The notes: generated by a model from the sequence alone, not told the origin. 64,000 nt of DNA from Myotis daubentonii (GCF_963259705.1 NC_081840.1:152704282-152768281); one strand, 5' to 3'; numbered from the stretch's first letter, positions 21,374-32,936 are shown. Program-made: numbers and translations.

Positions 21374-21612
21374 CTAGAAGCCACGTGCATGGATTCATGC
21401 ACATTGAAAGGAAATTAATTAGAAGAATTATTTTAGAGTCTGGGGAGGGACTGTGGGAGGGCTCAAGGGCGTGTCCAGCCTGTCTCACCCAGTCCAGATC
21501 AGCCAGACCCCAGCAGCAAGCTAACCTACCAGTTGGAGCATCTGGCCCCTGGTGGTCAGTGCATGTGATAGTGACTGGTCGAACGGTTGAACAGTTGGGC
21601 ACTTAGCATATT

Positions 21613-21615
<3 letters not shown>
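21374..21615 (-). mobile_element. HeliBat-type Helitron, 5' end replaced by (TA)n (H5)
   Basis: The 3' CTAG (21377-21374 on the minus strand) and the hairpin GTGCATGGATTCATGCAC, with both arms changed in a compensating way, are present. On the plus strand the element proceeds to CACTTAGCATATTAGG and then, where CTTTTATTATATAGGA is expected, a (TA)n tract begins. A near match to the CTCF core (CTGGCCCCTGGTGG, minus strand) is at 21542-21555. Confidence 0.85.

Positions 21616-21667
<52 letters not shown>
21616..21667. repeat. (TA)n microsatellite at a Helitron junction
   Basis: About 25 TA units fill the boundary between H5 and H6, at the place of the TTATTATATAGGATTATA sequence of a Helitron head. 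Confidence 0.95.
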
Positions 21668-21668
<1 letters not shown>

Positions 21669-22450
21669 CAGAGGTCTGGTGCACAAAATTTGTGCATGGG
21701 GTTGGGGGGGTCCCCTCAGCCCAGACTGCATCCTCTCCAATCTGGGACCCCTTGGACATCCCTCTTACAATCTGGGACTGCTGGCTCCTAACTCCTCACC
21801 TGCCTGCCTGCCTGATTGCCCCTAACTGCCCCCCCCCACCCCCCCGCTGGCCTTGTTGCCCCAGCTGCCCCCCTTGCCGGCCTGGTCGCCTCCAACTGCC
21901 TCCCAGCTGGCCTGGCTGACCCTAAGGCCCCCCCCCCTTGCTGGCCTGGTCGCCCTTTACTTCCCCCCTCTGCTGGCCTGGTCACCCCTAACTGTCCACC
22001 CCCCTGACAGCCTGGTTGCCACTTACTGTCCCCCATGCCGGCCTGGTTGCCCACAACTGCCCTCCCCCCCCCCCCGCCCCCGCCAGCCGGGCCGCCTCTA
22101 ACTTTCCCTCCTGCTATCCTGGTTGTCCTTTACTGCCCTCCTGTCTGCCTGGTCACCCCAACTGGCCCCTTCTGCTGGCCTGGTCATCCCTAACTGTCCC
22201 CCGGATGGCCTGGTTGCCCCTTACTGCTCCCCATGCTGGCCTGGTCACCCCATGCAGTCTGCTGTTCAGTTGTTTGGTCATCCCTCATTAACTCCCCTGC
22301 TGGCCTGGTCACCCTTTGCAGCCTGCTGTTCAGTCGTTTGGTCGTCCCTCACTAAACCCCCTGCTGGTCTGGTCACCCCATGCAGCCTGCTGTTTGGTAG
22401 TCTGTCCAGTTGTTTTGGTCGTAATGGCCCCTGGCTTTTTATATATTAGA
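21668..22450 (-). mobile_element. HeliBat-type Helitron with C-rich minisatellite (H6)
   Basis: The minus-strand 5' end is TCTAATATATAAAAAGCC (22450-22433). The 3' side has the hairpin GTGCACAAAATTTGTGC and a degenerate terminus. The interior (21780-22400) is a C-rich tandem array. It shares its layout with H8. Confidence 0.85.
21780..22400 (-). repeat. C-rich minisatellite in H6, two unit types
   Basis: On the plus strand, units near GCTGGCCTGGTCACCCCTAA plus a C-run repeat about every 35-42 bp up to 22235. Then three units of about 66 bp follow, each with TGCAG, CTGCTGTTCAG or a variant, and TTTGGTC. Poly-C runs of 8-12 occur at 21829-21845 and 22065-22075. Confidence 0.8.
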
Positions 22451-22457
22451 ATATAGA

Positions 22458-23204
22458 CTAGAGGCCCAGTGCACGGAATTTGTGCACTCGGGGGGTCCCT
22501 CAGCCTGGCCTGCGCCTCTCGCAGTCCAGAACCCCTTGAGGGATATTTGACCTAGTGCTGCCACGGAGGTGGGAGAGCCTCCTGCCACCACCACTGCACT
22601 CACCAGCCATGATCCCAGATTCTGGCTGAGTGGTACTCCCCCTGTGGGAGCACACTGACCACCAGGGGACAGCTCCTGCATTGAGCATCTGCCCTTGGTG
22701 GTGAGTACACATCATAGCTATTGGTCATTCTGCCGTAGGGCTGAAACCAGCTCTCTAACATCCCCTGAGGGGTCCCAAATTGCAAGAGGGCACAGGCCAG
22801 GCTGATGGACCCCACTGGTGCACGATTGAGGCTGGGAAGAGACTTGGGAGTTTGGCCAGCCAGGGAGGGACTACAAAAGGGCTCCAGGGTGTGTCCAGAC
22901 CATCTTGTTCAGTCCTGATCAGCCAGACCCCAGCAGCAAGCTAACCTACTGGTTGGAACATCTGCCCCCTGGTGGTCAGTACATGTCATAGTGACATAGT
23001 GGTTGATCAGTTGACTGCCCCCTGGTGGTCAGTGCATGTCACAGCGACTGGTTGACCAGTCGACTGTCTGCCCTCTGGTGGTCAGTGCACATCATAGCGG
23101 ATGGTTGAGTGGCCTTAGCATTCATTAGCATATCACACATTGATTGGTTGAACAGCTGACTGAACGACTGGACACTTGGCATATTAGGCTTTTATTATAT
23201 AGGA
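22458..23204 (-). mobile_element. Long HeliBat-type Helitron (H7)
   Basis: On the minus strand it runs from TCCTATATAATAAAAGCC (23204) to GGGCCTCTAG (22458). The 3' hairpin AGTGCACGGAATTTGTGCACT is close to 22470-22490. At 747 bp it is the longest single-copy version here and aligns in order with H10. It carries six CTCF-like motifs. No Rep/helicase coding sequence is present, so it depended on an autonomous partner. Confidence 0.92.
22659..23081. promoter_or_regulatory. Cluster of six CTCF-like motifs in H7
   Basis: Plus strand: CCACCAGGGGACAG (22659-22672). Minus strand: a weak CTGCCCTTGGTGG (22689-22701), CTGCCCCCTGGTGG (22962-22975), CTGCCCCCTGGTGG (23015-23028) and CTGCCCTCTGGTGG (23068-23081). 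The last three read CCACCAGGGGGCAG or CCACCAGAGGGCAG, full matches to CCASYAGRGGGCRS, spaced by 53 bp. A sixth, degraded copy is possible in the region between. Five are firm as sequence; binding is inferred. Confidence 0.55.
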
Positions 23205-24179
23205 TTGGAGCTGAAGATGTTAAATCACTTATCCAAATCACGAGCCAGTATCTTGGCCCTGGTTGGTGTGAATTTAGAGACTTTAGGATTAACAGCTAGA
23301 TAAAATGCTGCCTGAGGCTCTGAACTCAAACCAGATGATGGCACACTGGGACCCTTGGGCTGAATCCAGCCAGCCACCTGGCTTTTGTTTGTTGTTTTTT
23401 TTGTGTGTATTTTATTTTTGTATGTTTTTATTTTATTTTTATAGCCAGATAACAATGGGTCTTTACATTTTTTGAACTGGTTGCATTTTAAATGATTATC
23501 TACACAATATCCCGATTTTGCCTCTTGTCCTATTAAGGCCTAAATTATTTCCTATCTGACCTTGAGGAAGACTCCGCTAAACTATCTTTTAAACTATTGG
23601 ATTGCATTAGTAGTTGGTATTGAAATTTTGTCTAAATTAAAGACTGCCTGAAATTTGGGTGAAAGCCACTGATAATCAGGTGTGAGCACCCTACCATGCA
23701 TTTCACTTCAGAATACTGGAGTTCATCAAGCACGTCTCATACTGACGAAATGACTCAGCAAATGTATAGATCTTCAGAATTAAAAGGGTCTAAAGTCAGC
23801 TCAGCAGGATGTGTATGGCAGAGATAAGAATAACTTTGCTATAATCCTAATATCTCAAGTATAGAAATGTGAAGAAGGAGAAATGTGCAAGGAAAGAAAA
23901 TTACAGTTACAATAAGGCAACAACCTAGTTCTTGGAAGTCTTTCTGCAAAATAAGCATTGACGACAACTTAATATGTGCCTTGTGTGTTGGGCAGTTAAT
24001 TAAAAGCACTCCATAAAGTGTTTTAAGCAAAAATATAAATTTTATGATCCTTCAACAGGATTCATCACAATTTTTTTTGTTCTAGTTTATCATTACTATT
24101 TTGATGGTGAAATCCATTAAGACATTCTTTAAACCCAAGGATCACCTGTAATTTCAAAGTGAAACTTGAAAGTCACTGC
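23205..24179. other. Unassigned sequence, possible hAT-Charlie remnant
   Basis: 'ccttgggctgaatccagcca' followed by 'ccacctggcttttgtttgt' near 23350-23400 resembles a common mammalian hAT-Charlie fragment. The remainder is AT-rich with no gene. Confidence 0.3.
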
Positions 24180-24620
24180 TGCAACAGTCTGAAGTAATTT
24201 GTTTAGAATTTCAAGGAACACAGTGCAGCCGTCTCAAACAAAAGAGACTTTTAAAGCAGGTGTTGTTTTTAATTAACGTTGATTTACACGTAAGTGTATC
24301 CAGGTTCCCATGCTGTAATCTTGCTCATTCATGAGCTGAAATTCAACGGGTATTTATCTTTTGGTACAGTCTTCAAATATGGAGTTGAGTAGACATGTTT
24401 CTTATTAGCTGGCTGCTGTCGTTTTATGATTAGAACATGATGCTTTCGTGTACGAAGCTAATAGTGAGATAAGCCACAGCAGTGAGTAGTGTTATGTCGG
24501 AGAACAGCCAGCTAGGGGTTAACCACGCTCAGCAGCGCGGATAGACTCAAGGAGTTTATTTCTCCAGGCTTACAAATTTGATTACTATAGAGTACAAAGC
24601 TATTAAAAATATGACCTTTC
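24180..24620. other. Candidate conserved non-coding element
   Basis: Non-repetitive, with TTTAATTAACGTTG, CTTATTAGCTGGCTGCTG and ATTTGATTACTATAG motifs, and with CpGs retained in GCTCAGCAGCGCGGAT. The texture suggests constraint; it was not measured. Confidence 0.32.
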
Positions 24621-25439
24621 TATTTTTCATTCCTTGGCAAAAAGCCAGATAATAACTTTATTTGACTTGGTTAGTATGATAGAGTGCTTATTCAGATGGA
24701 AATAAAATGGCTTTTCTTTACTGGAAATTATACCTGGAAGTCTGAATGTCCATCATCGATATAACACCCAGACAGACACGTTAATTCAGGCCTGAAAACA
24801 GCCAGAACTGCTCAGGAGGGAAGTACGGCGTTTCCATCTTCTGGAGGGGAATGTATGTTTCTGTACAGATGCCATCAACTTACAATGGTGAAAGTTAAAC
24901 TTACACTATATTATCAGAATATTAAAATGAGGTCTTATTGCAGCCTCAAAAGCATAATAAAGAAAAAAATTTCCTTAAGACATTGTTTTCTCCTTGGGAC
25001 TTTTAAACCAGGCAAAGCAAATACATATGGGCACACCACCCCAGGTTTAAATTTGAACATTATAAAATACAAAAAAGCAATGATTTAGTTTTCTTAAAGG
25101 GTGGACTAATTTTTGAAAGTTAGTAAACCCTGAAGTGTTGCTGTTTGGGTTACAAGGAATGAGAGAAAATGTTGGGATTTGTTGTCCAGTTCCCACCAGT
25201 AGGATAGGAAATAGGTTCCCTCAGTGTGTGTTCACAGGGAGAAAATGTGTCTAGTTCAGCATTTCATGGGAGGATTTTACAGAAACACCCCTTTTCTTTT
25301 GGGTGCAGACAAATAAGACAAATAACCAGACTTCTAAGGTGGATGAGTTCTTTCCTCTCACAGCAGCCTTGCAACTTAGCCACGATGTGGGCCCAGTTAT
25401 GCCTCTGTCTACTGAGATGAGCGTGTGGCAGAATGGTTT
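24621..25439. other. Unassigned sequence, no gene
   Basis: AT-rich sequence without a named repeat or convincing frame. Confidence 0.4.
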
Positions 25440-25665
25440 AAAACAACCGCAAGAGTACTCTCTCCCCTGTGCTGCCCGCTCTCCTCTGCCCTCCGCCGCT
25501 GTCCAGTGCTGCTCTGCGCCCGCACCCCGCCCCTGCCCCCCGACCCCCGTCTCCCGCAGCTGTAGCTGGCGCCGAAGGATTTGCCTTCCTTTCCGGGGAT
25601 GCTCTGCCAGCAACAGCATGCGTGGACTTTAAGATCCCCGTGCATCGCCCGAGCAGCCCGTGCCT
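25440..25665. other. Short CpG-rich peak
   Basis: Roughly 20 CpGs in about 220 bp, for example CCGCCGCTG, GCGCCCGCACCCCGCCC and CATCGCCCGAGCAGCCCGTG, in a CpG-poor surrounding. Several overlapping frames of 100-150 codons pass through it because the segment lacks AT-rich stops. None has recognisable domains. It could be an unmethylated regulatory element or a decayed promoter. Confidence 0.45.
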
Positions 25666-26990
25666 CCCCTCTAACTGTGGAAATCATTTTCCTGGGGAGG
25701 AAATGCCATCTCCAGCTCAGACCCTGGGACTCACTGCCCATTGCCCAGCAGCACTTGACCTGGAAGCAGGATGAAGTGGACACGTCAGGGCCAGAGTTCT
25801 CAGAGTCGGAATGCAGAGGCCTAGGAGCTGAGGAGGGTGGGAAGGTGACCATGGCCCCTCTCACTGTGACACCTCATATAAAAGTTCTTTCTTTCTTCTT
25901 CTTACAACCTTGAGTGAAGTGCAGTGAAGGTGATGCTGACCACAGGAAGTGTACTTCTACCAGAGAAAACGGCCAAGCTTTCTTTAAACAGGGAGCAAAG
26001 ACAGCACCGTGGGCATTTCCACCTCCTCGGTCCCTAAGCCATTTGGCAGAGGAGAAGTCATTCTCCTGAATGCTCCCACCCAGGGGGTGGGACACTGATG
26101 CTGGGAACACAAATTCACCACCACTCTGAAGTCCACCGAGTTTGTCACTGGGAAATGGTGACCACCCCATAGGGACATGCCACCGAGGGTGGAAGTCTGC
26201 TGGAGTGAAGGTGTGGGCGAATCCCACCAGTTAAAATAAAAGTCTAACCAGCAAGGAGTTGGCAAAGCATAAGATACATTTTACAGTCATATAATTACTC
26301 ATAATTTGAAAAAATAAAAGGGGCTTATGTGTGAGCTTTTCGTATTTAAGACTCTAGGATTCTAGCTTTATTTAAAAAATACCCTCCACTGTTACTATCA
26401 TCTCTTTAATTCCATTCAACAACTAAAAATTATAATTATTTGCTGGATATTATGACATTTAAGTTTACCAATTTTTTAAACAAGCCCTCTAGTAGTTACA
26501 AATTACAGAGGAAATGAGAAGATTCTAGCAACCCTGAAAACTCATATATCTATAGGAAATGATGATATATTCAATCAGTAAATTTTGCCATCATTTCTCA
26601 AAGTAATTTTTACTTCCAACAAGTTATTTTTTCTATTTATCAATGTCACTGATTTTAAAATTAGATCGTATGTAAGGTCACCTACCAAGATTGAGGTAGT
26701 TAAAATCTGTAACTTGGTAATTATCAGTTGTTCCATGAATTAAATAAATAGGATAAGAGCTTTGTTTTGGTAGAGAGAACATTGCAGCAGGCTCAACAAC
26801 AGTAACTTAAAGCCATTAAAAATCAGTCGTAGGCAGGACTTCTGGCAATGACCAGTTGAAGAAATAATCAAATCCTCTCCTCAAAAAGCAATTGCCCCTT
26901 GCAGCTGGTGGAGGTTCTGCCAGGTTAGAACAAGCTGTGAGGACCTACAGCCTCTTGGCTATACTTAGTGCCTCATTTGATTTGGAGCAA
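25666..26990. other. Unassigned sequence, no gene
   Basis: No named repeat recognised. GC content falls steadily towards the L1 that follows. Confidence 0.4.
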
Positions 26991-26999
26991 TGAATGATG

Positions 27000-29900
27000 T
27001 GAAATAGTTAATAAAGTGATTAATTATCACACTCAGTCATTCAAAGAAAGACCTGAGAAACAAAAAATGGCAAGAGTCCAATGGAAGACAAATAGCTAAA
27101 TGACAAAGGTAAATCTAGCCATGTTAATAATTGCATTAAAAAGAAATGGTCTCAACACCCAAATTTAAAAAGGCAGAGATATAAGATAGATAAATAAAAA
27201 AGATTTAACTATAAGCTGTCTACAATATACACACACCATAGAGTCAAATAAGTAAAAAGTAAAAAGAATACAAAAATACGTACCACACAAAGAGTAACCC
27301 TAAGAAAGCTATGTTTGTTATATTATTGAACAATTTGATGAAAAATTAGCAAGTATATAGAAGAATTAACAATAGCATAAACCAATTCAACATAATCGAC
27401 AAATATAGACATTCTATGTAATAACTGCAGAGTATATAGTGTTTTCAAGTACAAATAAAATGTTTTACAAGGTAGACAATATGCTTGGCTATAAAACAAA
27501 TTTAAATACATTTAATAGAATTAAAATAATAAAAACTATATTTTTATTCTATACCACAGTAGAATTAAATGGAAAATTAACAAGAAATCTGGAAAATACC
27601 CAAATATTTATAAGTTAAATAATGCACTTATAAGTAATGCATAAATCAATAAGGAGAGAACAAGGGGCATTAGAAAATATTTTGAATTGAAGGAAAGCAA
27701 ATTTATCATATGTCACAATTTGTGGAGTGAAACTAAGACAGTATCTAGTGAGCAATTCATAGCTTAAAATACCATTATCAGAAAAGAAACGTCCTAATTC
27801 AGTAACCTAAACTTCCAGCTGAAGAAAGTAGAAAAAGCAGAGCAAAATAAATTAAGGAAAGACATAATAAACATTAGAGCAGAAATAAATAGAATAGAAA
27901 ATAAACAACCTCCCCCCCACCAAAAAAAAAATTTGACAAATCTTTAGGTAGACTGACAAAAAAAAAAAAAAAAAAAAGCCACAGATTACCAAAATCAGGA
28001 ATGAAAGAAGGAACATTATTACCACCCTACAGACATTAGAAAGATCATAAGGGAATGTTATGAACATTTTTATGTGTCAAATTGAGAAAACTTAGAGGAA
28101 ATGGAAAAGATCTTAGAAATGTGTATATTTCCAAAAGTGAGTAAATAAGAAAGAAAATCTGAATAGACCTGTAATAAGTAACAATACTTAATGACTTTTC
28201 ACTAAGAAAAGATTATGCCCAAGTGGTGTTACTGTTGGATTTATTAAATATTGAAAGAAGAAATAATAGTAATATTTCACAAACTCAGAAAATAAAGGAG
28301 GGGGAAGCAACTACCACCTCACTCAATAGTTCCAATGTTATACTGATACCAAACACAAAGATATGACCAAAAAGAAAAATATAGACCAATATCTCTTGTT
28401 TGTTTGTGCAAAAACTACAAACAAAACATTAGCAAACCAATTCCAGCATCATATTAAAAGGGTGTATGTCAAGACCAAGTAAGATTTATGCCTGAAATGC
28501 AAAGTTGGCCTAAGTTATAAAAATTAATTAATCTACTGCATCATATTTTTCAAATAAAGGTCAACAACTGATCATCATAATAAGTGCAGAAAAACCATAT
28601 ATTTGACAAAAATTCAATTTCCATTCGTGACAAAATTGTTCAGCAACTATGAGCAGAAGGCAACTTTCTAAATTTAAAAAAGGTCATGTATGAAGCACCC
28701 ACAGCTAATGTCAGACTTAATCATTAACAAAGGAATACTTTCACCTAAGCTCAGGAACAAGGAAAGAATATCTACTTTCACATCAATTTAACATTCTATT
28801 GCTGGTTCTAACTAGTGTGATGATGCAATAAAAATCCCAATCAAACAAATGAATAAAGGCATGCAGCATAGAAGAAAGAAATAAAACTGTGTTATTTTTG
28901 GTAACATTATTGTGTATGTGGAAAACCTGATGGAATGTATAGAAATATACTAGAACTAATAAGTGATTTTAGCAAGACTGCAGGATGCAAGATAATATAA
29001 ACACATCGACTATGTACTATTAGGAACAAATAATCTGGAAATGAAAATACTTTTATTCATAAGAGCATCCAAAAAATATTAGGAAGAAAGTTAAAAGAAG
29101 TGAAAGACATATTATGGAATCTACAAAACAGGCTGAGCTATTTTAAAGAAGATTTAAATAAATAAAGAGACATTCCATGTTTGCAAATTAAGACTCAATA
29201 ATGTCAATATAGCTATTCTTCCCAAACTAATCTATGGATTCAATGCAGTCCCTGCAAAATCACTTTTATTTATTTATTTATTTTTAGAAAATAACAAGTT
29301 GATCCTGAAATGCATATGGAAATACAAAGGACCTAGATAGTGGGCAAAACATTTTGCAAAATAAGAACAAATTTGGAAAACTTTCACTATCTGATTTTAA
29401 AACTTACTCTAAAGGCACAGTGACCCAGACTATTTGAACTGAATCAAGAGTTCAAAAATAAATTCTTACATTTATGAGAAATGGATTTCTACAAAGGTGC
29501 CAAGACAATTCACTGGGTAATGGATGTCTTTTCAACAGATGGTTCTGGGACAATTGTATAATCGCATTCAAAGAAATGTACTGAGACTTTTACCTCACAT
29601 CAAACACAAATATCAACTAAAATGAATTATAGACCTTAAAACTTAAAATTTCTAAAGTAAGACATAAGAGGAAACCTTCGTTATTTTGAATTTGGCAGAG
29701 AATTCTCAGATATAACAAGAAGCACTATTTATCAAAGGGGAATAAATTAGATTCTTTCAAATTTTGAAATGTTTGAGTTTCAAAAAACATCAATAAGGAA
29801 ATGAAAAGATAAGTCTTACACTGAGAGGAAATATATTCAAATTATATATCTGATAAAAGACTTTCATCCAGAATATATAAAGAATATTACAACTTAATAA

Positions 29901-30365
29901 TAAGACAAAAAGCCAATTAAAAGTTAGTAAAACTTCAGTGATTCCACCAAAGTTGATATAATAACTGCAAATAAGAATATGAAAAAAGATGCTTAACATC
30001 ATTAGTCATCAGATGAGAAGATGGCTTTTGTAAGTGCTTGAAATTTTTCTTGACCAGGAATAAAAAAAATCAAAAGATTAAACTACAGGTGATGCCATCC
30101 TATATTTATTTAAAGACAAGGAAGGGACACTAAGATATAACTGTACTCCCACTAGAATAACTCTTTAAAAACAGAAAATACAAGTGCCTGGTAGGATCTG
30201 AAGAAACTGGAATCCTCAGACATTGCTGTTGGGAATCTAAAATGGCACAGCTACTTTGGAAAATAGTTTGGTAGTGTCTGAAATAGTTAAACAGGTATTT
30301 CCCATATGACACAGTAATTCCACACCTAGGAATTTCCCCAAAAAGGAATGGAAACACTTGGCTAC
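27000..30365 (+). mobile_element. Ancient L1 LINE, most of ORF2, broken
   Basis: Recognisable L1 ORF2 landmarks occur in order: 'ataagctgtctacaatatac' (27211), 'attagagcagaaataaatag' (27872), 'aatctgaatagacctgtaat' (28156), 'agaccaatatctcttgtttg' (28383), 'agcaaaccaattccagcatc' (28432), 'tcaatgcagtccctgcaaaa', 'catcattagtcatcag' and 'ggaattccccaaaaagga'-like sequence near 30330. Dense stops and frameshifts show it is long dead, and the reverse transcriptase cannot be read as one frame. The ORF2 stretch is interrupted at 30010 by a 110-bp copy of sequence found again 1.3 kb downstream. A true L1 3' UTR is missing. Confidence 0.88.
30010..30119 (+). repeat. 110-bp local duplicate, copy A, inside the L1
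   Basis: It matches 31317-31425 with about seven substitutions and one 1-bp indel. In L1 consensus order, sequence encoding the ORF2 end should continue after CATTAGTCATCAG, but this foreign stretch replaces it. Confidence 0.88.
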
Positions 30366-30489
30366 AGGCAGAGTTGGAGCCAGCACAAATCCCCATCAAC
30401 ACTGAAGGATAAACCTCTACCCTCATGAGTACCAGCATGAAAGTGAAGCCTTGTCCTAACACTGGCTATTACATGTAGAGCAGGCAAGA

Positions 30490-30665
30490 GGAACTATGGC
30501 ACCTACTCCTCACACAATCCAGGAGGTTTACATTGTTATTCTCCTCATCTTATGCATGCTGCAAAGGAGGGACTGCGGGGTGAAATGATTTGCCCAAGGT
30601 ACCTCAGCTAGGACAAAATGGATGCAGGATGAGAACCCAGACAAGCCTGCCTTTGAAACCATTGA
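30490..30665 (-). mobile_element. MIR SINE fragment
   Basis: 'ttattctcctcatcttatgc', 'gaaatgatttgcccaaggta', 'cctcagctaggacaaaatgg' and 'gatgagaacccagacaagcc' match MIR in reverse. Confidence 0.8.
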
Positions 30666-30671
30666 AGACTA

Positions 30672-30836
30672 CAATGGGGCCTTGACTTATGAGTGTCCCG
30701 ACTAACAAGTTTTTCTGAGATAGGAGCCCTCTCTCGGCAGATTTTTTCTTTGAGTTGACAGAGTAATTTGAGTTAACGAGCTCCTTAACGAGCTCCGTCA
30801 AGGAACGAATTGAACTCGTAAGTCAAGGCCCCACTG
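30672..30836. mobile_element. Tigger/mariner-type MITE
   Basis: TA duplications (30670-30671 and 30837-30838) flank terminal inverted repeats CAATGGGGCCTTGACTTATGA and TCGTAAGTCAAGGCCCCACTG. The 165-bp length and lack of coding sequence make it a non-autonomous element. Confidence 0.9.
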
Positions 30837-30838
30837 TA

Positions 30839-32224
30839 TTTCAGAAACTCCCCATTACTTCCAGGGCAACCACTACTTTTCTGCAGTGCAGCTTTTCAAC
30901 AGGTGATTTGAATCCTACCAATCATATGAATTACCATGTTGTCCTGTCCTACTGTCTCCAAATACAGGCTGAGGACAGCCCGGGAGTGATGTTTCCAGAC
31001 ACTGCAACAGTCCTCCAGGCAGCAGAGCACCCCCGGTGAAGTCTATAATCACAGACTAGGAGCATCCTCGCCAGGTTATGACAGTCCTCCACCTCGGAAA
31101 ATAACCTTGATTGATATGTTTTCAAGAGACTGACATATGTAACTCTTTATTAAAAAATTATTAAATAACCCCTTGAAATAAAAAGGCAGTCGTGTAATGA
31201 ATAGTTAGGCACTGCATGACAGCATAATTATTCATTACCAACAGGCAGGAACAAAATGGCTTCTAATTTCATCTCAGAGTCTGCAAAGGTAAAATGCACT
31301 TTAAAAGCAAGTGAACCAGACAAGAAGATGGCTTTTGTAAGTGCTTGAAATGTTTCTTGACTAGGAATAAAAAAATCAAAAGATTAAACTACAGGTGATG
31401 TCATCCTATATTTGTTTAAGGACAGTTAAAACACATGCATACCTCAATAAAAAGAAATTTCAAAAAATATACATGTAGAGGCATTTCTAGCACTTTTCCC
31501 ATCACTGTTGTTAGCTGAAGATTATTTTTTTTTAGTTCTCAGGAAAAATGGGAATTTTTTTGTGTCTGTTCAGACTTGGCAAAATGCCTCCATAAATTAT
31601 TCAGAATTAATGATGGATGGGTCCAGAAATACAAATCCCAAAGAGACATTTTTTTAGCTTGTTTTCTGTGACACAAAAATGAATGTGGCACAGGACGTAG
31701 GGTTTACTGACCTAACTCAGGCATTGGGTCTCAGCTCTGGGTTGAGTGGACACAGAAGCCTAAGTTCACCTCTTTGCCCTCATTTGAGGGAAAGTATCTT
31801 TTCTATGAGTCACTAGGAGATAGGCCATCAGTGTGAAATCCAGACCAAATGACTCATTACAGGGGTGTGAGACAAGTTAGGGCCCGGGCCAGAAGGGCCA
31901 GCTCACCAGGACTTTGGTCTGGACTGCAGGCCATGGTTGGGTTGACAGGGCCATGGGCAGCAATAGGCCGTGTTCAGGGAGGAAATAGGACTCAAGAGTG
32001 CTAGGCTTGTGTCTGAGACTATGCTACCATTGTAGAGTCGTGAAATTGCACACTGGGGGTCTGCACTTACTCTTTAAGAATTGGGGAGCCATGAAAAATT
32101 TTGGGACATAATCAAATTGGCATTTAGCAAGGCTAAGCTGGTGGCAAGACACAGGACTGAACAATGTCCATTGACAAGCAGACAACAGACATGATCTAGG
32201 ATGATGGCTTTCAGTGGTTTGGGT
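30839..32224. other. Unassigned; candidate conserved part at 31180-31430
   Basis: The stretch around 31195-31320 (GCATAATTATTCATTACCAACAGG is its core; only 20 bases quoted: gcataattattcattaccaa) has no repeat signature and an enhancer-like texture. It runs directly into copy B of the local duplicate. The rest shows nothing I can name. Confidence 0.32.
31317..31425 (+). repeat. 110-bp local duplicate, copy B
   Basis: This copy sits in non-repetitive sequence and is probably the source of copy A at 30010-30119, since copy A breaks a known repeat and copy B does not. Confidence 0.85.
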
Positions 32225-32560
32225 CCATGTGACCAGTTCTAATTTCTTAAACGTCTTAAAGGCCTCCTGTCTCAACCTCCTGTCTGTCCATCTTACTTCC
32301 TCTTTGTCCACTCGCTGCCAACTCCTCTCCCAGCAAAGCTGGCTGGCTGTTCCCTGCCACCCCTGTGTGTTCTCACTTCTCTCCTCATTCATGCTGAGCC
32401 CTCTCTGTCTTAACTGCCCATTTCCCACTCTATGTGGGTATGGGTCTCAACTGGATTTCCAACACAATACTCCACCTGGCCTGTTGTCTTTGGTTTGCCT
32501 TGACCTTCAGATGTGACCTCCACTGAACACCCATGGCCTTCTCCTGCCTAACCCATCCCT
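32225..32560 (+). mobile_element. Possible L2 fragment
   Basis: Pyrimidine-rich sequence with an L2-like order of CTCC/TGCC words. Weak assignment. Confidence 0.3.
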
Positions 32561-32724
32561 TCCACCTGTCACTTCTTTGCCCTACCTGGGGCTGGCGCCA
32601 GAGAGAGAAGTTTTTGGTCATCACATATGAAGAACTCACTTCAACTCAAAATGTACAGTGACCGCTGGTCTTTCCTGGTATTTTGAGGCCACACCTTGGC
32701 TCTACAGGGAAGATTGACCTAAAT

Positions 32725-32936
32725 CCGTGTTCGGCAAACTGCGGCTCACGAGCCACATGCGGCTCTTTGGCCCCTTGAGTGTGGCTCTTCCTAAGCCTTA
32801 GGAGTACCCTAATTAAGTTAATAACAATGTACCTACCTATATAGTTTAAGTTTAAAAAATTTGTCTCTCAAAAGAAATTTCAATCGTTGTACTGTTGATA
32901 TTTGGCTCTGTTGACTAATGAGTTTGCTGACCACTG
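32725..32936. mobile_element. Non-autonomous hAT element
   Basis: Perfect 8-bp target duplication acctaaat at 32717-32724 and 32937-32944. The ends are CCGTGTTCGGCAAACTG and GAGTTTGCTGACCACTG. The first 60 bp match the element at 13259, but the 3' side differs, so the long fold-back arm is absent here. Confidence 0.93.

Noticed and set aside
21780..22450. Proline/leucine-rich frames
   Set aside because: They are translations of the C-rich minisatellite in H6, and the same applies to H8 at 36225-36560.
25409..25913. Overlapping 100-150-codon frames on both strands
   Set aside because: They follow from a CpG-rich, stop-poor segment, and neither strand shows recognisable protein sequence.
27852..30002. 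Short hydrophobic minus-strand frames resembling membrane proteins
   Set aside because: They are antisense to A-rich L1 ORF2 sequence; poly(T) gives Phe/Leu/Ile-rich translations.
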